Shown here: piece by piece, positions 11,893 through 22,769 of the stretch
Position numbering within the stretch: position 1 is the first letter of the stretch
How the letters are laid out: each line of letters opens with the position of its first letter
NCBI RefSeq assembly: GCF_022376445.1
Contig: NW_025955149.1
Location: 1-64,000, forward strand
Direction: 5' to 3'
Length of the DNA stretch: 64,000 nt
Source of the DNA: Fomitopsis serialis
Lineage: Eukaryota > Basidiomycota > Agaricomycetes > Polyporales > Fomitopsidaceae
Translations under genes and position numbers: made by a program
Notes under the pieces: model-generated
Database searches by the model: none
What the model saw: the letters and a program-made list of their open reading frames with translations, nothing else
What the model was told of the DNA's origin: nothing

Positions 11893-11949
11893 CCTCACCC
11901 ATCCTCACCCCATCCTCACCCTAAGGATTGGTCAAAAAGCCCCTATAAT
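11893..11949 (-). repeat. Terminal motif: CCTCACCC tandem plus ATTGGTCAAAAAGCCCCTATAAT-type end
   Basis: Three CCTCACCC units (G-rich on the minus strand, potentially quadruplex-forming), then ATTGGTC-AAAA-CCCCTATAAT. The same arrangement recurs at 15901-15957 and, diverged (CCCTGACCCCG units), at 17369-17417. It may mark the end of a repeated element or be its promoter. Confidence 0.55.
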
Positions 11950-12259
11950 ACCTACACCCTGGGCATTGTGTGCTTAGACAGGAGTTGGGGGATCATAAGA
12001 CACATTTTAGGCCATGGGGCACCATGGGGACATTGAGTCGAATTGGGCCCACACAATATTCTTTCCAATTTGAACTTAATTAAATTAAGTAATCCAACTG
12101 GACCCTAAATAATAAACCATAAATAACGAAAATATGTTTCTAAGCCCTTCAAAGGGTCCTCTAAACAGTGAGGGTGTCAAAACCCCAGGGTCACTATTAA
12201 AATAACTGGCAGTAGGGGTTTCTAATATTGACCCATTATTGGCGCAGCACTAGTTGTAG

Positions 12260-12975
12260 GTCATTATTCTTTGGGCGTACACAAAGAAGGACCTTGAGCA
12301 GGTCATTGAAGACATGCCGAAGAAGTACCGCAAAATGATGAAAGGCTCGGGTCCCGAGTAAGTCCGGTGTACTGAATGGTGAAGACATGACTGATGACCT
12401 GGCTTCACAGCTGGGACCCGTACTTTGAGGCCATGACAAGCACCAGTCGCGTGTTCGGTGCTCGCTATGAGTGCATGATGCCCTTTGGGCTCATCGGTGA
12501 GTCTTCAACGTCTCACTGTCATGGTCTGCATCTGAAAGGGATGCCACAGACTACGTCACCAAGAGGGAGGCATACGACTTTGGCATCAACTGGGATGGCC
12601 TCATAGTTGAGCACGGCGGCCCCCCGGACGGCACCCCCAGGGCCCACTTCCACAATGTGAGTGTCTGTTTCTGTTTGTGTTCGTGCTCTCACACGCCAAC
12701 CCATACAGGAGGGGTATGAGGAACAGTGGTTCTTCACCCTTCCAAAGAAGGAGTTGTGGGACGGGCTGCCGACCCCCCAAGAGGCCGCCGCAATGCCTTT
12801 TGTCGAGCGTACCCAGCTGCCAGTTGAGGACGGGGTGTACGTGGTGGCTCGCCATGCTAACGAGAGGCATGCCAGCTTGGATATTGCCCGCCACACTCCA
12901 TTCAAGCAGGATTTGCGCAACCGTGGTGTGCGCAAGAGCTCAGAGCTCAGTGAGCCTGAGGAGGAGGGTGCTTGA
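12260..12975 (+). CDS. Unknown protein, 3' part of a spliced gene
   Basis: Not recognised. Four exons fit together: one beginning after TTGTAG at 12259 (WAYTKKDLEQVIEDMPKKYR), then SWDPYFEAMTSTSRVFGARY, then GDATDYVTKREAYDFGINWD, then EGYEEQWFFTLPKKELWDGL, ending at TGA 12975. All three introns are GT-AG, 42-53 nt. Upstream of 12260 the sequence is AT-rich with no ATG exon I can support, so the gene is probably 5' truncated. Composition is lower in GC than the housekeeping genes here. It lies between two copies of the duplicated CxxC unit. Confidence 0.45.
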
Positions 12976-13546
12976 TGTCTTGATTTGATGTGTCTTCCTT
13001 CATTTTGTAATTGTAATACCAGTGTGATCTGCGCAAAACAATGTACTCATGGCTGTCTGACTGCGTGTCAGCATGAGCCGGCCGAACCTGAGCCGAACCT
13101 GTGCAAAGTACATGGGAGCACCATGGGTTTACCACTACGAGCTCTGTACCGCCCATGAGACACTGAAATATGCATCATATTGCATATTGGAGGTCGGCCG
13201 AACCCGACCCGAACCGAGCCGAACATGTTGGACTTGTGCCTCGGAACTCTGCCCTGCAATGCGGGAATGACCCACAGAGACCTGTATTGAGTGCTGGGCT
13301 TGGTGCAAACACCCAGCCGAACCAGCCGAACCCAGCCGAACACCAGTGCTGTACAGCGGGATTCAGCCTCAGGCACTCCATAGATGCTAACGCGAGTCAA
13401 CAGCTTCACATGGAACTCACGCCGAACCTGACCCGAACCCTGACCGAACTTCACTGACACACATGCACCATGCTGCCAAGAACACCTAGAACACAACAGC
13501 CAAGTAATATAGGGGCATGGAGATGTATTGGACATGCACCCATAAT

Positions 13547-14372
13547 CTGACCGAACCCACCCCCAGTGCCGAACCCACCCTGTGCAGTGCACAGACAGGT
13601 GGTAAAGGCCCTGTGTGTAGCCAGGGTTCATACATTAGAAGGCTCAGGATGGGGTGCAGCAGCCTGACCGAACCCACCGCAACAGCGCCGAACCCATGGT
13701 GAGCAATACAAACACACTCTATAGAGGCATTAGAACACTTATTATGACTACTGAGGGGGGCCGAACCATGCCCGAGGTTTGGCGCTTAACATGGGTTCGG
13801 GGCCCCAAGTTCGGCGGCGGCGTGCTCGAGAACGGTACCGCCAATGTCTTAGCTTTTTTGGCTATGGGCCCCCCTGGGGGGCATCTACGTCTGTGCAAAG
13901 TCTCAAGACCATAGGCCTTGACTAAAATTAGCAATCCCATTGCTAAATAGGTGTATAAATCTGACCGAACCCACCCCCAGTGCCGAACCCACCCTGTGCA
14001 GTGCACAGACAGGTGGTAAAGGCCTTGTGTGTAGCCAGGGTTCATACATTAGAAGGCTCAGGACAGGGTGCAGCAGGCTGACGGAACCCACCGCAAGAGT
14101 GCCGAACCCATGGTGAGCAATACAAACACACTCTATAGAGGCATTAGAACACTTATTATGACTACTGAGGGGGGCCGAACCATGCCCGAGGTTCGGCGCT
14201 TAACATGGGTTCGGGGCCCCAAGTTTGGCGGCGGTGTGCTCGAGAACGGTACCGCCAATGTCTTAGCTTTTTTGGCTATGGCCCCCCCTGGGGGGCATCT
14301 ACGTCTGTGCAAAGTCTCAAGACCATAGGCCTTGACTAAAATTAGCAATCCCATTGCTAAATAGGTGTATAA
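13547..14372. repeat. Two tandem copies of a 414-bp unit
   Basis: Unit 1 is 13547-13960 and unit 2 is 13961-14372; they differ at only a few bases. Each starts CTGACCGAACCCACCC, contains GCCGAACC short repeats and a fold around GGGCCCCCCTGGGGGGC, and ends AATAGGTGTATAA. The second copy abuts the duplicated CxxC unit at 14373. The preceding 13080-13546 is rich in (A)CCGAACC-type simple sequence with no gene. Confidence 0.8.
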
Positions 14373-14420
14373 GTGGTTTACATACATGCACGATGCGATA
14401 CACTATCCCGACCTTCCTAC

Positions 14421-15250
14421 TCAATCATCTTCATCACCCCCGTACCGAGCACGTTTCTTCTTCGTCGCCTGAAGGGCACCCCGCAATCTCGCGACCTCGT
14501 TGATGAGCCGCGCGATCACCCCCTGATGGACGTTCAATCGTTCGGCCATAGGGAGATCCGATGATCGCTTGACATCGCGGATGATCGCATTGGTGTCGAG
14601 CTCGTTGAGTTTGCCTGTACCAGCATGAGTGTTCCGTTTCTCAATCAAAGAATGAACACTTACGTCTCGCGACACGATGGGCTCCAAAGCTCGAAGGCCC
14701 AGCACCCGCGTCAACACTGCTTGATGTTCCTGGCGACACAGGATCCACGTCCATCATCTGCGCCACTGAGACGGTCGATGGGCTTGCAGAAGAAGCGGGC
14801 GACTGCGACTGTGCAGATGCGATACGCCCAGCCGGCAGCGGGGATGATGAGTCGGATACAACGTTGGGCGGCGATGCGGGCGTCGAGCGAGTGACAGAAC
14901 GCGAGGGCGAATGCGATGGAGAAGGCGCGGGCGAACGCGATGACGAGCGTGCACGTGGTAGAGAGTCGGGTGCGGAATTATTCTGCAGCACAGGTGCCAG
15001 GGACGCGCGCGGCGAGTCAACCGCCTCAGAGGCTCGTTGGTCCTGTAGCGAGTGAGCGCGTCACAGAGAAAGACAGAAATACAACATGACTTACCGTGAG
15101 CGAGCAGTTGACCTTCCTCCTCATACAGCGGTGACAGCACGTCTTCGCGAAGGGCACCCTACACTCATCTCGCCCGTCATTCACACACCGCTTGCACCGC
15201 GCGGCCTCGACCAGCTTACAAGTCAGTAAGCATTGAGATAAAAAAGGAAC
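14421..15250 (-). pseudogene. Double-CxxC gene, copy 2, 5' truncated
   Basis: Retains the Cys module in an unbroken frame (CKRCVNDGRDECRVPFAKTC then CHRCMRRKVNC), the Ser/Pro exon and the coiled-coil exon, stop at 14421. The YDLQQF and YFMWRR exons of copy 1 are missing because the internal deletion places promoter-like DNA next to the Cys exon. A short new start at 15316 could give a chimeric protein, but nothing shows that it is used. The copy helps by showing that the frameshift in copy 1 is a single-base loss. Confidence 0.65.
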
Positions 15251-15676
15251 CCACGTACCACGGTGTTTCGCACTCACAGAGGTCATCTTGCGTGCACCTA
15301 CCTTACGCGCACACAATCTCCGTGTCGGCTGTCTTCATGCGCAGGTACGCACATCACCCCAGGGCGCGGTGGGCTTGCTGGATGTAAAAGAGAGGGAGAC
15401 AGGAGGCAGGAGAGGCGGGAGATGGTGGTTGTGGGCAGGAGATCGTGTGAGCGCCCGTCAGTGGCTGAGCAGGTGGCTGATGTGATCTCGCCTCCCCTGT
15501 CACTGCACATCACTGACGCACAACATGGAATGGACGCCGCATGCGGAGGGTGTAATGGATGATGTGGTACACCACAGATGCATGCCCTCTGTGCACCAGG
15601 GCACACGAACAAGTCGGTGCCTCTGGGATCGGGCGGGCGCTCGGACTTGCCAAACAAGGCAATGGATGTGTGGACT

Positions 15677-15838
15677 CATCCGCAATCGCGCCATGGCGCG
15701 ATTGCGGGTAAGGGTGACTGGCAGAAGGCAGTCGCAGACTCAAACGGAGACTGCATGTTACCCGCGTTCGCGTCATGACGCCAACGCGGGTAAGAGTACC
15801 TCGCATCCGCAGTCGCGCCATGGCGCGAACGCGGGTTA
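15677..15838. repeat. Palindrome cluster, copy 2
   Basis: Three TACCCGC-family folds, equivalent to 11668-11827. One arm in the middle copy has changed (ACGCCAACG instead of ACGCGAACG), so symmetry is being lost. Confidence 0.8.
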
Positions 15839-16098
15839 TGCACGCTGAGATTCATGCTGCGAGGGTGAGACGTTTAATGCTCAGAACGTGAAAATGCCTT
15901 CCTCACCCATCCTCACCCCATCCTCACCCTAAGGATTGGTCAAAAAGCCCCTATAATCGGGCTTGTTGTGGTACTGTACAGGTAAACGTGACTAAACAAT
16001 ACCAAAGGGACCTGATGAGGCATATAAGCCGAAAGGGTCGCGCTGTGGATCCCCACTGCGCTCTTGTCCCTTGGCCTCTACCGCCACCTCCTCAGTCT

Positions 16099-16740
16099 AA
16101 CGCCGCTTCGCGGCGTGTTCAGGCGATTAAACCACCTAACCCCTAACCAGAGTGGGCCCGTGGCAGTGTATTGGGGTGCAACGAGTCAGATGAACACACA
16201 GCCACCCCAAATGACTCAGCTTGTGGAGAATGACTAAGGGATGACTCAACACATGTAATTAGTATTAGATCAGCGTATTCCTCATGTATATAAGGACCTG
16301 CGAAGTGGCAGGGAGAGGCAAGCAAGTTACCCCCAGACAAAGCTCAGACAAGTCGTGTCGCTGCCAAGTCTGCGGTGTAGTGCAAGCCACTCCTAGCCTA
16401 GCAATAGAGTACAGTGAGCCCAAAGTCTAAGTGTGACTGTAAGCCTCTGTTGAGCTAAACTAGTGAAACTTGCTCGGTAAGCTGTGATCCATAATCAGTA
16501 CTATCATTCTCGTCTAGTCACGTCCACGCCCTCGTCAAACCAGGTTGCTGATCAGCTCACGTATTCAGTCACATCACTTCACGTCCACGATATACTTCAC
16601 GTCCACTGAGCAGTCAACCTACTTGTGGTAAGTAAGGAAACTGTTTCTACTAACTCACTTCACAGATAACAACCTACTTGAGTTCCCCCTCCACAACGAA
16701 CAACTGTGATAGCCCGGTATTGTCCATACCCGGTGAACCG
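16099..16740 (+). other. LTR-like promoter segment with a non-coding spliced leader
   Basis: A hairpin CGCCGC-TT-GCGGCG lies near 16101-16115. TATATAAGG at about 16286 is followed by about 340 bp without an open frame, then a canonical intron at 16628-16665 (GTAAGT, CTAAC branch, CAG). Such spliced non-coding leaders occur in fungal retroelement LTRs, but I found no second LTR, primer site or pol gene, so a solo LTR is only a guess. The rest of 15958-16820 holds nothing else recognisable. Confidence 0.3.
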
Positions 16741-16820
16741 CAGCGGAAAACATTTCTGACCTGACAGCGCGAGTGCGGGTAAAGATACCGATTAAGATCA
16801 ATGGATCCGGTCTATCGTTA

Positions 16821-17307
16821 TTTACCCGCACTCGCGCCGGCGATGCGAGTGCGGGTAACGGTACATCAAATTGTACTACAACTACCCGCACTCGCGTCGC
16901 CGGCGCGAGTGCAGGTACTGTTCATGTAATTCTATTGTTATTTACCCGCACTTGCGTCGCCAGCGCGAGTGCGGGTAACATGTCACATAATTAGTGTGTT
17001 GTTACCCACATTGGCGCCATCAGCGCGAGTGCAGGTAAATGACTCATTCGTAAGCTTCTTTACCCGCACTCGTGCCGGCAGTGCGAAAGGGGGTAAAATA
17101 CCCCTACAAAATGGGTATTCGGTAGTAAGTGCATGAGTGACACATGAATCATTGACGTAGCTATATTATTACTGTACTGTGTTAGTGTGTTGTGTAGAGT
17201 AATGATCCCTCTATTCACCCGCATCTGCGCTGTAGCGCGAGTGCGGGTAACAGTCTCGGACAGTGGTCGTTTACCCGCAATGGCACATGTAGCGCGAGTG
17301 CGGGTAA
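16821..17307. repeat. Seven degenerate TACCCGC-family palindromes in an array
   Basis: Folds at about 16821-16858, 16881-16918, 16939-16978, 17001-17038, 17061-17096, 17215-17251 and 17270-17307, spaced about 60 bp apart. Centres here are CGCCGGCG-like, not CGCCRTGGCG, and right arms (GCGCGAGTGCGGGTA) are better kept than left. It ends about 60 bp before a diverged terminal motif at 17369-17417. 17418-17889 has no gene I can support. Confidence 0.8.
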
Positions 17308-17889
17308 GGAAACAGGAAATTGTTGGGTGTTCCTCATGTGCAGAGGTCCAGTTTTTTGTGAAAACCTCGCCCTGACCCCGCCCTGACCCCGAACATTGGT
17401 CGAAAATCCCCTATAATCATAATAGACTCACAGACACGACCATAAATGAGAAACAGCGCGAAGACTAGAATCACGTGAGCTGTTTTAAATGTAAGAAACC
17501 CCATGTCAAAAAGTTACCTGGCGGCTACACTTTCTTACATACCGTTTGAAACCTTGTTCAAGTTTTATACAGAACACTAAATTGAACAATGAAATGACCT
17601 TGTAACATGGCACATGCCAGGTTTTCAATGGCAGAATGCCTAATATACTCACCCTCAATGTCGAGCTCACGAGATAACACAAGACAATGTCTTCGGAGTA
17701 TGTGCAGTGTCGAGTAGGTAAGCACAGCAGGTAGAATACACCATTAGCAATAAACTCAATGAGAGACAGCAGTCAAAGTCCAGGTCCTACACTACTTAGA
17801 TACCGAGACCGAGGAACGACTAGCAAACAAGTCCACTTATCCAAGCGATGCAAAGCATACTTATAGTATATACACACTCGAGATCAGTG

Positions 17890-20490
17890 CTATGATTCTG
17901 TTACACACGACGGCGGCAATGTCCGATCCAACTCACTACATGAATGGTCGCTTTCAACCCGCTGCTGCGAGAACACAGGATGCGCATCCCGATGTTCACC
18001 TGCATCTTGATCCTCCCCGACAACGCCGCTGCGCTGCGCGCCATCCAAATCTGCGGAGGTGAAACTCGTCATCCGCTCGTACCCCGGCCGTCGCGTCGGG
18101 GCCTGTGGCCTGAGGTGCAACCCGTAGTCAGCGAGGTCTTCCGAACGCGCAACCCCGCCGCCGGACGAAGGTGTCCGTGTATGCGCCAACAACGGCACTG
18201 CCAGTGACTCGTCGCTCTCCAGCCGTCGATGCGATGCTGCAGGAGAAGACGCGTCACCCGAGACCACGCTACCCCGACCACCCTCCGGCAACGGTAGGCC
18301 AGGCGAGCCGGGCGGGCTGTCGAGCCCAGCCCGCTGATACGCGTAAGGGGATCCTGAGGGCTTGGTTTGACTCATGCAGAACGAGTCCCACGACGCGACG
18401 CTAGCCCGCGCTGGGCCCTCGTCGTGCCTCCGCTCCCCAGTGCGTTCGGTCGCCCCGTTCGGCATCGAGGACAGGAAACCAAGTGCGTCCGCCTCGCCAT
18501 AGTACGACGAGGCGTTACGGAGCGGTGTCGGCCTCCTCGGCGGCGACTTGCTACTGTCGGCCATACTGTACCTGTCCGTCATAGAACTGTGCCGTGCGAG
18601 GGTATATCGAACGTCCGGGAGGTCCTTGTTGTCGCTCTCGAAGTCGCCGGGCACGCGGCGCCACTTGCGCTTGTAGTACAACCAGCGGGCGACGAAGATG
18701 ACCGCGCAGAGGACGAGGAAGCCGACGCAGCCGAGGAGGACGTCGATGCCGACGGAAAGCTTCTTCCCGTGAGTCCCCGAGCCTGAGCCCGTGGACGAGC
18801 CAGACGCGCCACCGCCAAGCCTGGTCTGGTTGAACTCCTTGATCGCCTGCGTGGCGTTCGTGAGCGCCATGAGGCCGAGCTGGGGGTTGGCCTGCTCGCC
18901 GGCGTGCTGGTAGGTGTCATCGCTCGAGAAGGTACCACCTTCGTCGGGGTTTTCGTAGGCCATGACCATGTACACGCTGCGCAGGAAAGGTACCCCGAGC
19001 ACGACGTCGGGGACGTGGACGGAAGAGGTCATTTGCGCGGTGGACTGGATCATACCCATGCAGTACGATCCGGCGGTGGACGAGGAGGTCGAGAGATCGA
19101 GAGGATGGAGGGGGATCTGGGTGCGGTCGTCGAGAGTGATCGTCATGTTGATCGGGGTCGTGCAAGGGATGTAATCTACCCTGCGATTAGAACGACAGAA
19201 GGCAGAAGATCGACGATCTCCACTCACAAGTTCCGTCAGACGCAGCTGTCATCCCAAGGGCAGCATATATCCCGCTGGCTATAACCGGTGACGCCAGAAT
19301 GACCGGCGTCCCCGAGTCGAGCACCGCAGTGGGATACGTCGCGCCCGACGTCGAGTCACCCAGGGCGATCACCTTCGCCTTGCCGTCAACCCAAACTGTA
19401 ATATCCCGCACGCTCGTCGCCCAAAACTGGTCGTAGTTGTAGTTCGTGACGAGGTCGCGGTACTCGACCTTGCTCGGATCGGGCACGAGCTCTGATGGGT
19501 GGAGGCCGACGCCGAGAACGGAGGGGACGTCATTGAAGCCGGGACGTCCGAGAGACAGGGAGAGGAACGGCGCGGACGGCGCGCTGGCGGAGGATGTCAT
19601 GCCGAAGAGATTGGCGGCGAGGGCGTTGCCTTCGTCATTGCCGATGCTGAGGTAGATGGACGAGTCGGCGGGGAGGGCGAGTCCGAGGATACCGCTGTAG
19701 AGGGGATCGAGCGGTTCGCCGTCTACGGACGAGACGGCGGCTGCATGGCGAGATGGTGTGGTCAAGGGCAAGACGGAAGACGAAGGGCAAGACGATAGGG
19801 CACAGGGATGAGGTGGGCAAACAATCAACTTATTGGACGCGATGCGCGGTCTAATTCTACGCACCTAGCGCCTGGTTTGTGATGTTGTATCCGCCGAGCG
19901 AGACGGCATCCCATACTATATCGCCGGATACTGAGCCTCGGAGGTAGGATAGCGCGAAGGAGTCGTCGGCGGCTGTAGCCGTAGAGGGGTCGTAGAGGTG
20001 GCCGCCAGTGCCGCTACATGGCGAGCTTGAGCAGGACGTAGACGCGATCCACTACAGTCAATCAGTATCGAACGAATAGGGGAATACAGAGATCACGCAC
20101 CAAGTCAGCAGAACCGGTATCTACTTGGAGGGAGAGGTTTTGGCGGCCACCGCCGACGAGGACAGGGAGAGTATAGACACTACGAGTTTGTTCAGCTCAT
20201 GGACCCGCGTACGAAACGCGCGCTCCGCTCGGCTTGCAGTTCCTACTCGCTCGCTTTTTGATGTCGATCGAGTGTTCGCAAACTTCAAAGCCAGGTGGCG
20301 CGACGTCGAGACGGAACACTCACGATTGATACATCGACTCGGTCAAGAGCTGTAACGGCAGCACGACGCCGTTGCTGCCTCCTGAGCCTTCTCTTTCAAC
20401 GACCGTCTCCCGCTCCTTCCCCTTCCATGACGGAGTCTTCGTGCGCGACGTGGTAGCAACAGGGACGCGCATCGGGCAGTCGAAGTAGGC
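17890..20490 (-). CDS. Pepsin-family (A1) aspartic protease with C-terminal transmembrane anchor
   Basis: Secretory-pathway aspartic endopeptidase. The first catalytic Asp is in QVDTGSADL (about 20110), followed after an intron by WIASTSCSSSPC; the second is in TAVLDSGTPV (about 19310-19340). GILGLALP and VLGVPFLRSVY are further A1 signatures. A Gly/Ser linker leads to one hydrophobic span (VLLGCVGFLVLCAVIFVARW, about 18690-18750), then a basic stop-transfer (YYKRKW) and about 260 cytosolic Ser/Pro-rich residues, stop at 17890. Membrane-bound fungal A1 proteases usually use a GPI anchor, so the tail is unusual. Exons run roughly 20490-20340, 20178-20103, 20050-19866, 19779-19230 and 19183-17890. 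The 19183 junction needs one extra G. The signal-peptide exon upstream of 20490 is not resolved. Confidence 0.85.
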
Positions 20491-22769
20491 CTGTGAGTGT
20501 TGAAAAATGATATTGATGTTTGCGAGGTCGTCCGAGTCGTTGTCCGTTAGCGATGCAGCAAGTTATCAGAGGGGGATAGACTGAAAGAATGGCGTGAATT
20601 CGAAGAAGGAATGACGCGGGGCGAGGAGAGGAAGCAATAGATATAGGTTGTAGTGCGGTCAGAAGTAACCGCACCTGGGCGGCCCCAGCACGAACTGTCC
20701 ATGGCCAGATCTCATCCGCGTTCTCGCTAACCGACAACCCGCACACTCACGCCCGGCTGGGCGTTACCTAATCCGTATGTCGTACTTTTCAACCTCCATC
20801 TCCGCGGCGCGCGCCTTCTCACGACAAGCGCACTCAGGTCGTTGCACTGCGCCACCGCAAAGTCTCGAATTCGACCCGTCGAAAGAACGACGCGAATGAC
20901 ACAACGCGCTCGAGAATACATAAGTCGACATACGCAGAAAGAGCACTCTGGTGCGGCTCGCCACAATGACCTTCGCGCCGACGGCACTCTTCCTTTCATT
21001 CAGAATTTCTGGGCGCGCTCTCGACGGCGTATGTTCCCCGTATTACAATACTCCGGATGTGCCCGCCTTTGCCGCATCGAGGCTAGCACCGGCATCCATA
21101 CCTACGCCTTCAGTCTTCGTTTGACAGAAGCAGTGTAATAGCATCTCCGTCTCTCGTTGCTCTCGCGAACTGATGTGCTCTGCTGCAATCATCCCAGTCC
21201 GTCGCCGTAACGACATGGGAGTTCAAAACATGAATAGCATCCTGAGTAGGTCATTAGCGCGACGATAACGACTCCCTCAGGAGTTATACATACATGAAAA
21301 CATACCTGGACCGTTGCGCGCAGCCACCGTCGCTCCGACAGCTTTCGGACCAGCTGAACAGGTCGGGATTCGAACGCCGCAATCTACCTCCTGATGAGTC
21401 GAGGGCTGAGGGCAAGCTGAGCGCACAGAGATGGGTTATCAGCAACGGATGGGCTCGCACGGGGTCTGTCTTGGCGGCTGGCGAGCGTCTGCCCTGTCAT
21501 GTTGAACGGCACCGGCAACGCGCTCTCGGGGCGAGTCAGGTCTGGGGCCCAGGAACGACGAACCCCGAGGTCATTATGCGCGGGACGAGCAAGGCACGGT
21601 GCGGGTGAGCGTCGGCGACGATCGGGCTTGCGGATTATGCAAACGAACGGTCGGATCTGAGCGCATTGGGGACGTACGAAGGTAGACCGTTTGTCTTGAG
21701 CGCATGACGATGCGTGTTAGATACGAATGTCATGGGCGACACGCACGTCGTAAATGAATTTGTCGCCCTGTCGGACGGATCACGAGCGCCGCAACGCCCC
21801 GTATAGCGTAAAAGTCGGACTGCCACCTGAACGGGCGTGCGAGTCATCCTGCCGAGCAACACGACCTCGGTGCTCAACTTCAAGCGCGAGATGGGAACAT
21901 ACCTGGCACACGCAGACAATTCTTTCCCTCGGCAGCAATGCTGCGTTACCATTCCCCGTGCTGCACGCCTTCCGGATGTTTGTGAACGGACCGACAAGGG
22001 AAACGCACCATGATAGAGACGCGGGTGGTGATGTCTCGCACGTTTCGCTCTATGAGAGGGACCCGACGCGTCGTCGGATCGAATCTAAAGAATGAGTGAC
22101 CACTGGCGTCCCCATGGGAGACGTAACACGCACGAGAGAGAGGTGAGTGCGGCTTCATCTTCCGTCTCGCTGTCTAACTTCCCGAGCTGTATGCGTAGCG
22201 TGGCCTGCGGCTGACAGTCCAGTATTGACGCGACGGTGAGAAACATACGACCTATCCGTGGCCGATGCAAACATTTGGAGGCAGGCGACTCGGAAGGACC
22301 CGATGTTAATATGTGTTGACGCGGGCAGCCAGCGGCCCAGCGTGGCGGCCCCCGGGACGAGGATTTGCAGCGATGAACGCAATGGCCAGGCCGCCTTCCG
22401 ATGTGTCGTCGCTGTACGGGCCAGCTGTAATGGTGCGCAGAGGACCCGTCTGAGTCTGCTCGCCACGGACTTTGGGGAGGGGCAACGCCAGGACTTGTGT
22501 ATCGAGACGAAGCGGCGGGGCAGCGGGCCGCTCCGAGCGGGTCGGAGGGGATCAAAATGGAGGACAAATTGGGACACACGGTCACGTTCCTCGCCCCGCA
22601 CTCGGCCGCGGTGCGCCACAACTGGCAGCGCAAGCTCAAGGTTCGTGCGACTCGATGGGCCTCGCCTCTGGCCACGCGCATGCTCCCCGTCTTCGCGCGG
22701 CCCCTCTTCCTCCCCTTCCACATCCATCCCCTCTTTTCACCTCGCATCGCCCTCTCGGCTCTCGCTCGC
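20491..22769. other. Intergenic, no supported gene
   Basis: Contains the unresolved 5' end and promoter of the protease (minus, to about 21000) and the promoter of the next gene (a pyrimidine-rich leader at 22690-22769). Frames elsewhere are short and compositionally random. A tRNA-like B-box match near 21366 was examined and rejected. Confidence 0.5.

Larger units (their letters stand above)
8834..11949 (-). repeat. Copy 1 of a duplicated, possibly mobile, 3.1-kb unit
   Basis: 8834-9725 and 11257-11949 are nearly identical to 14373-15250 and 15262-15957. Copy 1 therefore carries about 1.5 kb that copy 2 lacks. Read on the minus strand it starts with ATTATAGGGGCTTTTTGACC, a G-rich tandem repeat and a cluster of palindromes, then the double-CxxC gene. 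I saw no clear target-site duplication, so a mobile nature is inference. Confidence 0.55.
14373..15957 (-). repeat. Copy 2 of the duplicated unit, with an internal deletion
   Basis: Matches 8834-9725 joined directly to 11257-11949; the junction is at about 15261 (ACGTACCACG|GTGTTTCGC). It lacks the N-terminal half of the gene but keeps the 3' exons, the palindrome cluster and the terminal motif. Confidence 0.85.

Noticed and set aside
6978..17307. CRISPR-like array because of regularly spaced palindromic repeats
   Set aside because: The genome is eukaryotic, spacers are uneven and repeats differ; only the 16.8-17.3 kb part is roughly periodic.
21340..21410. Possible tRNA on the minus strand (GTTCGAATCCC B-box-like match)
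   Set aside because: The T stem mispairs and no D arm, anticodon stem or acceptor stem can be folded around it.
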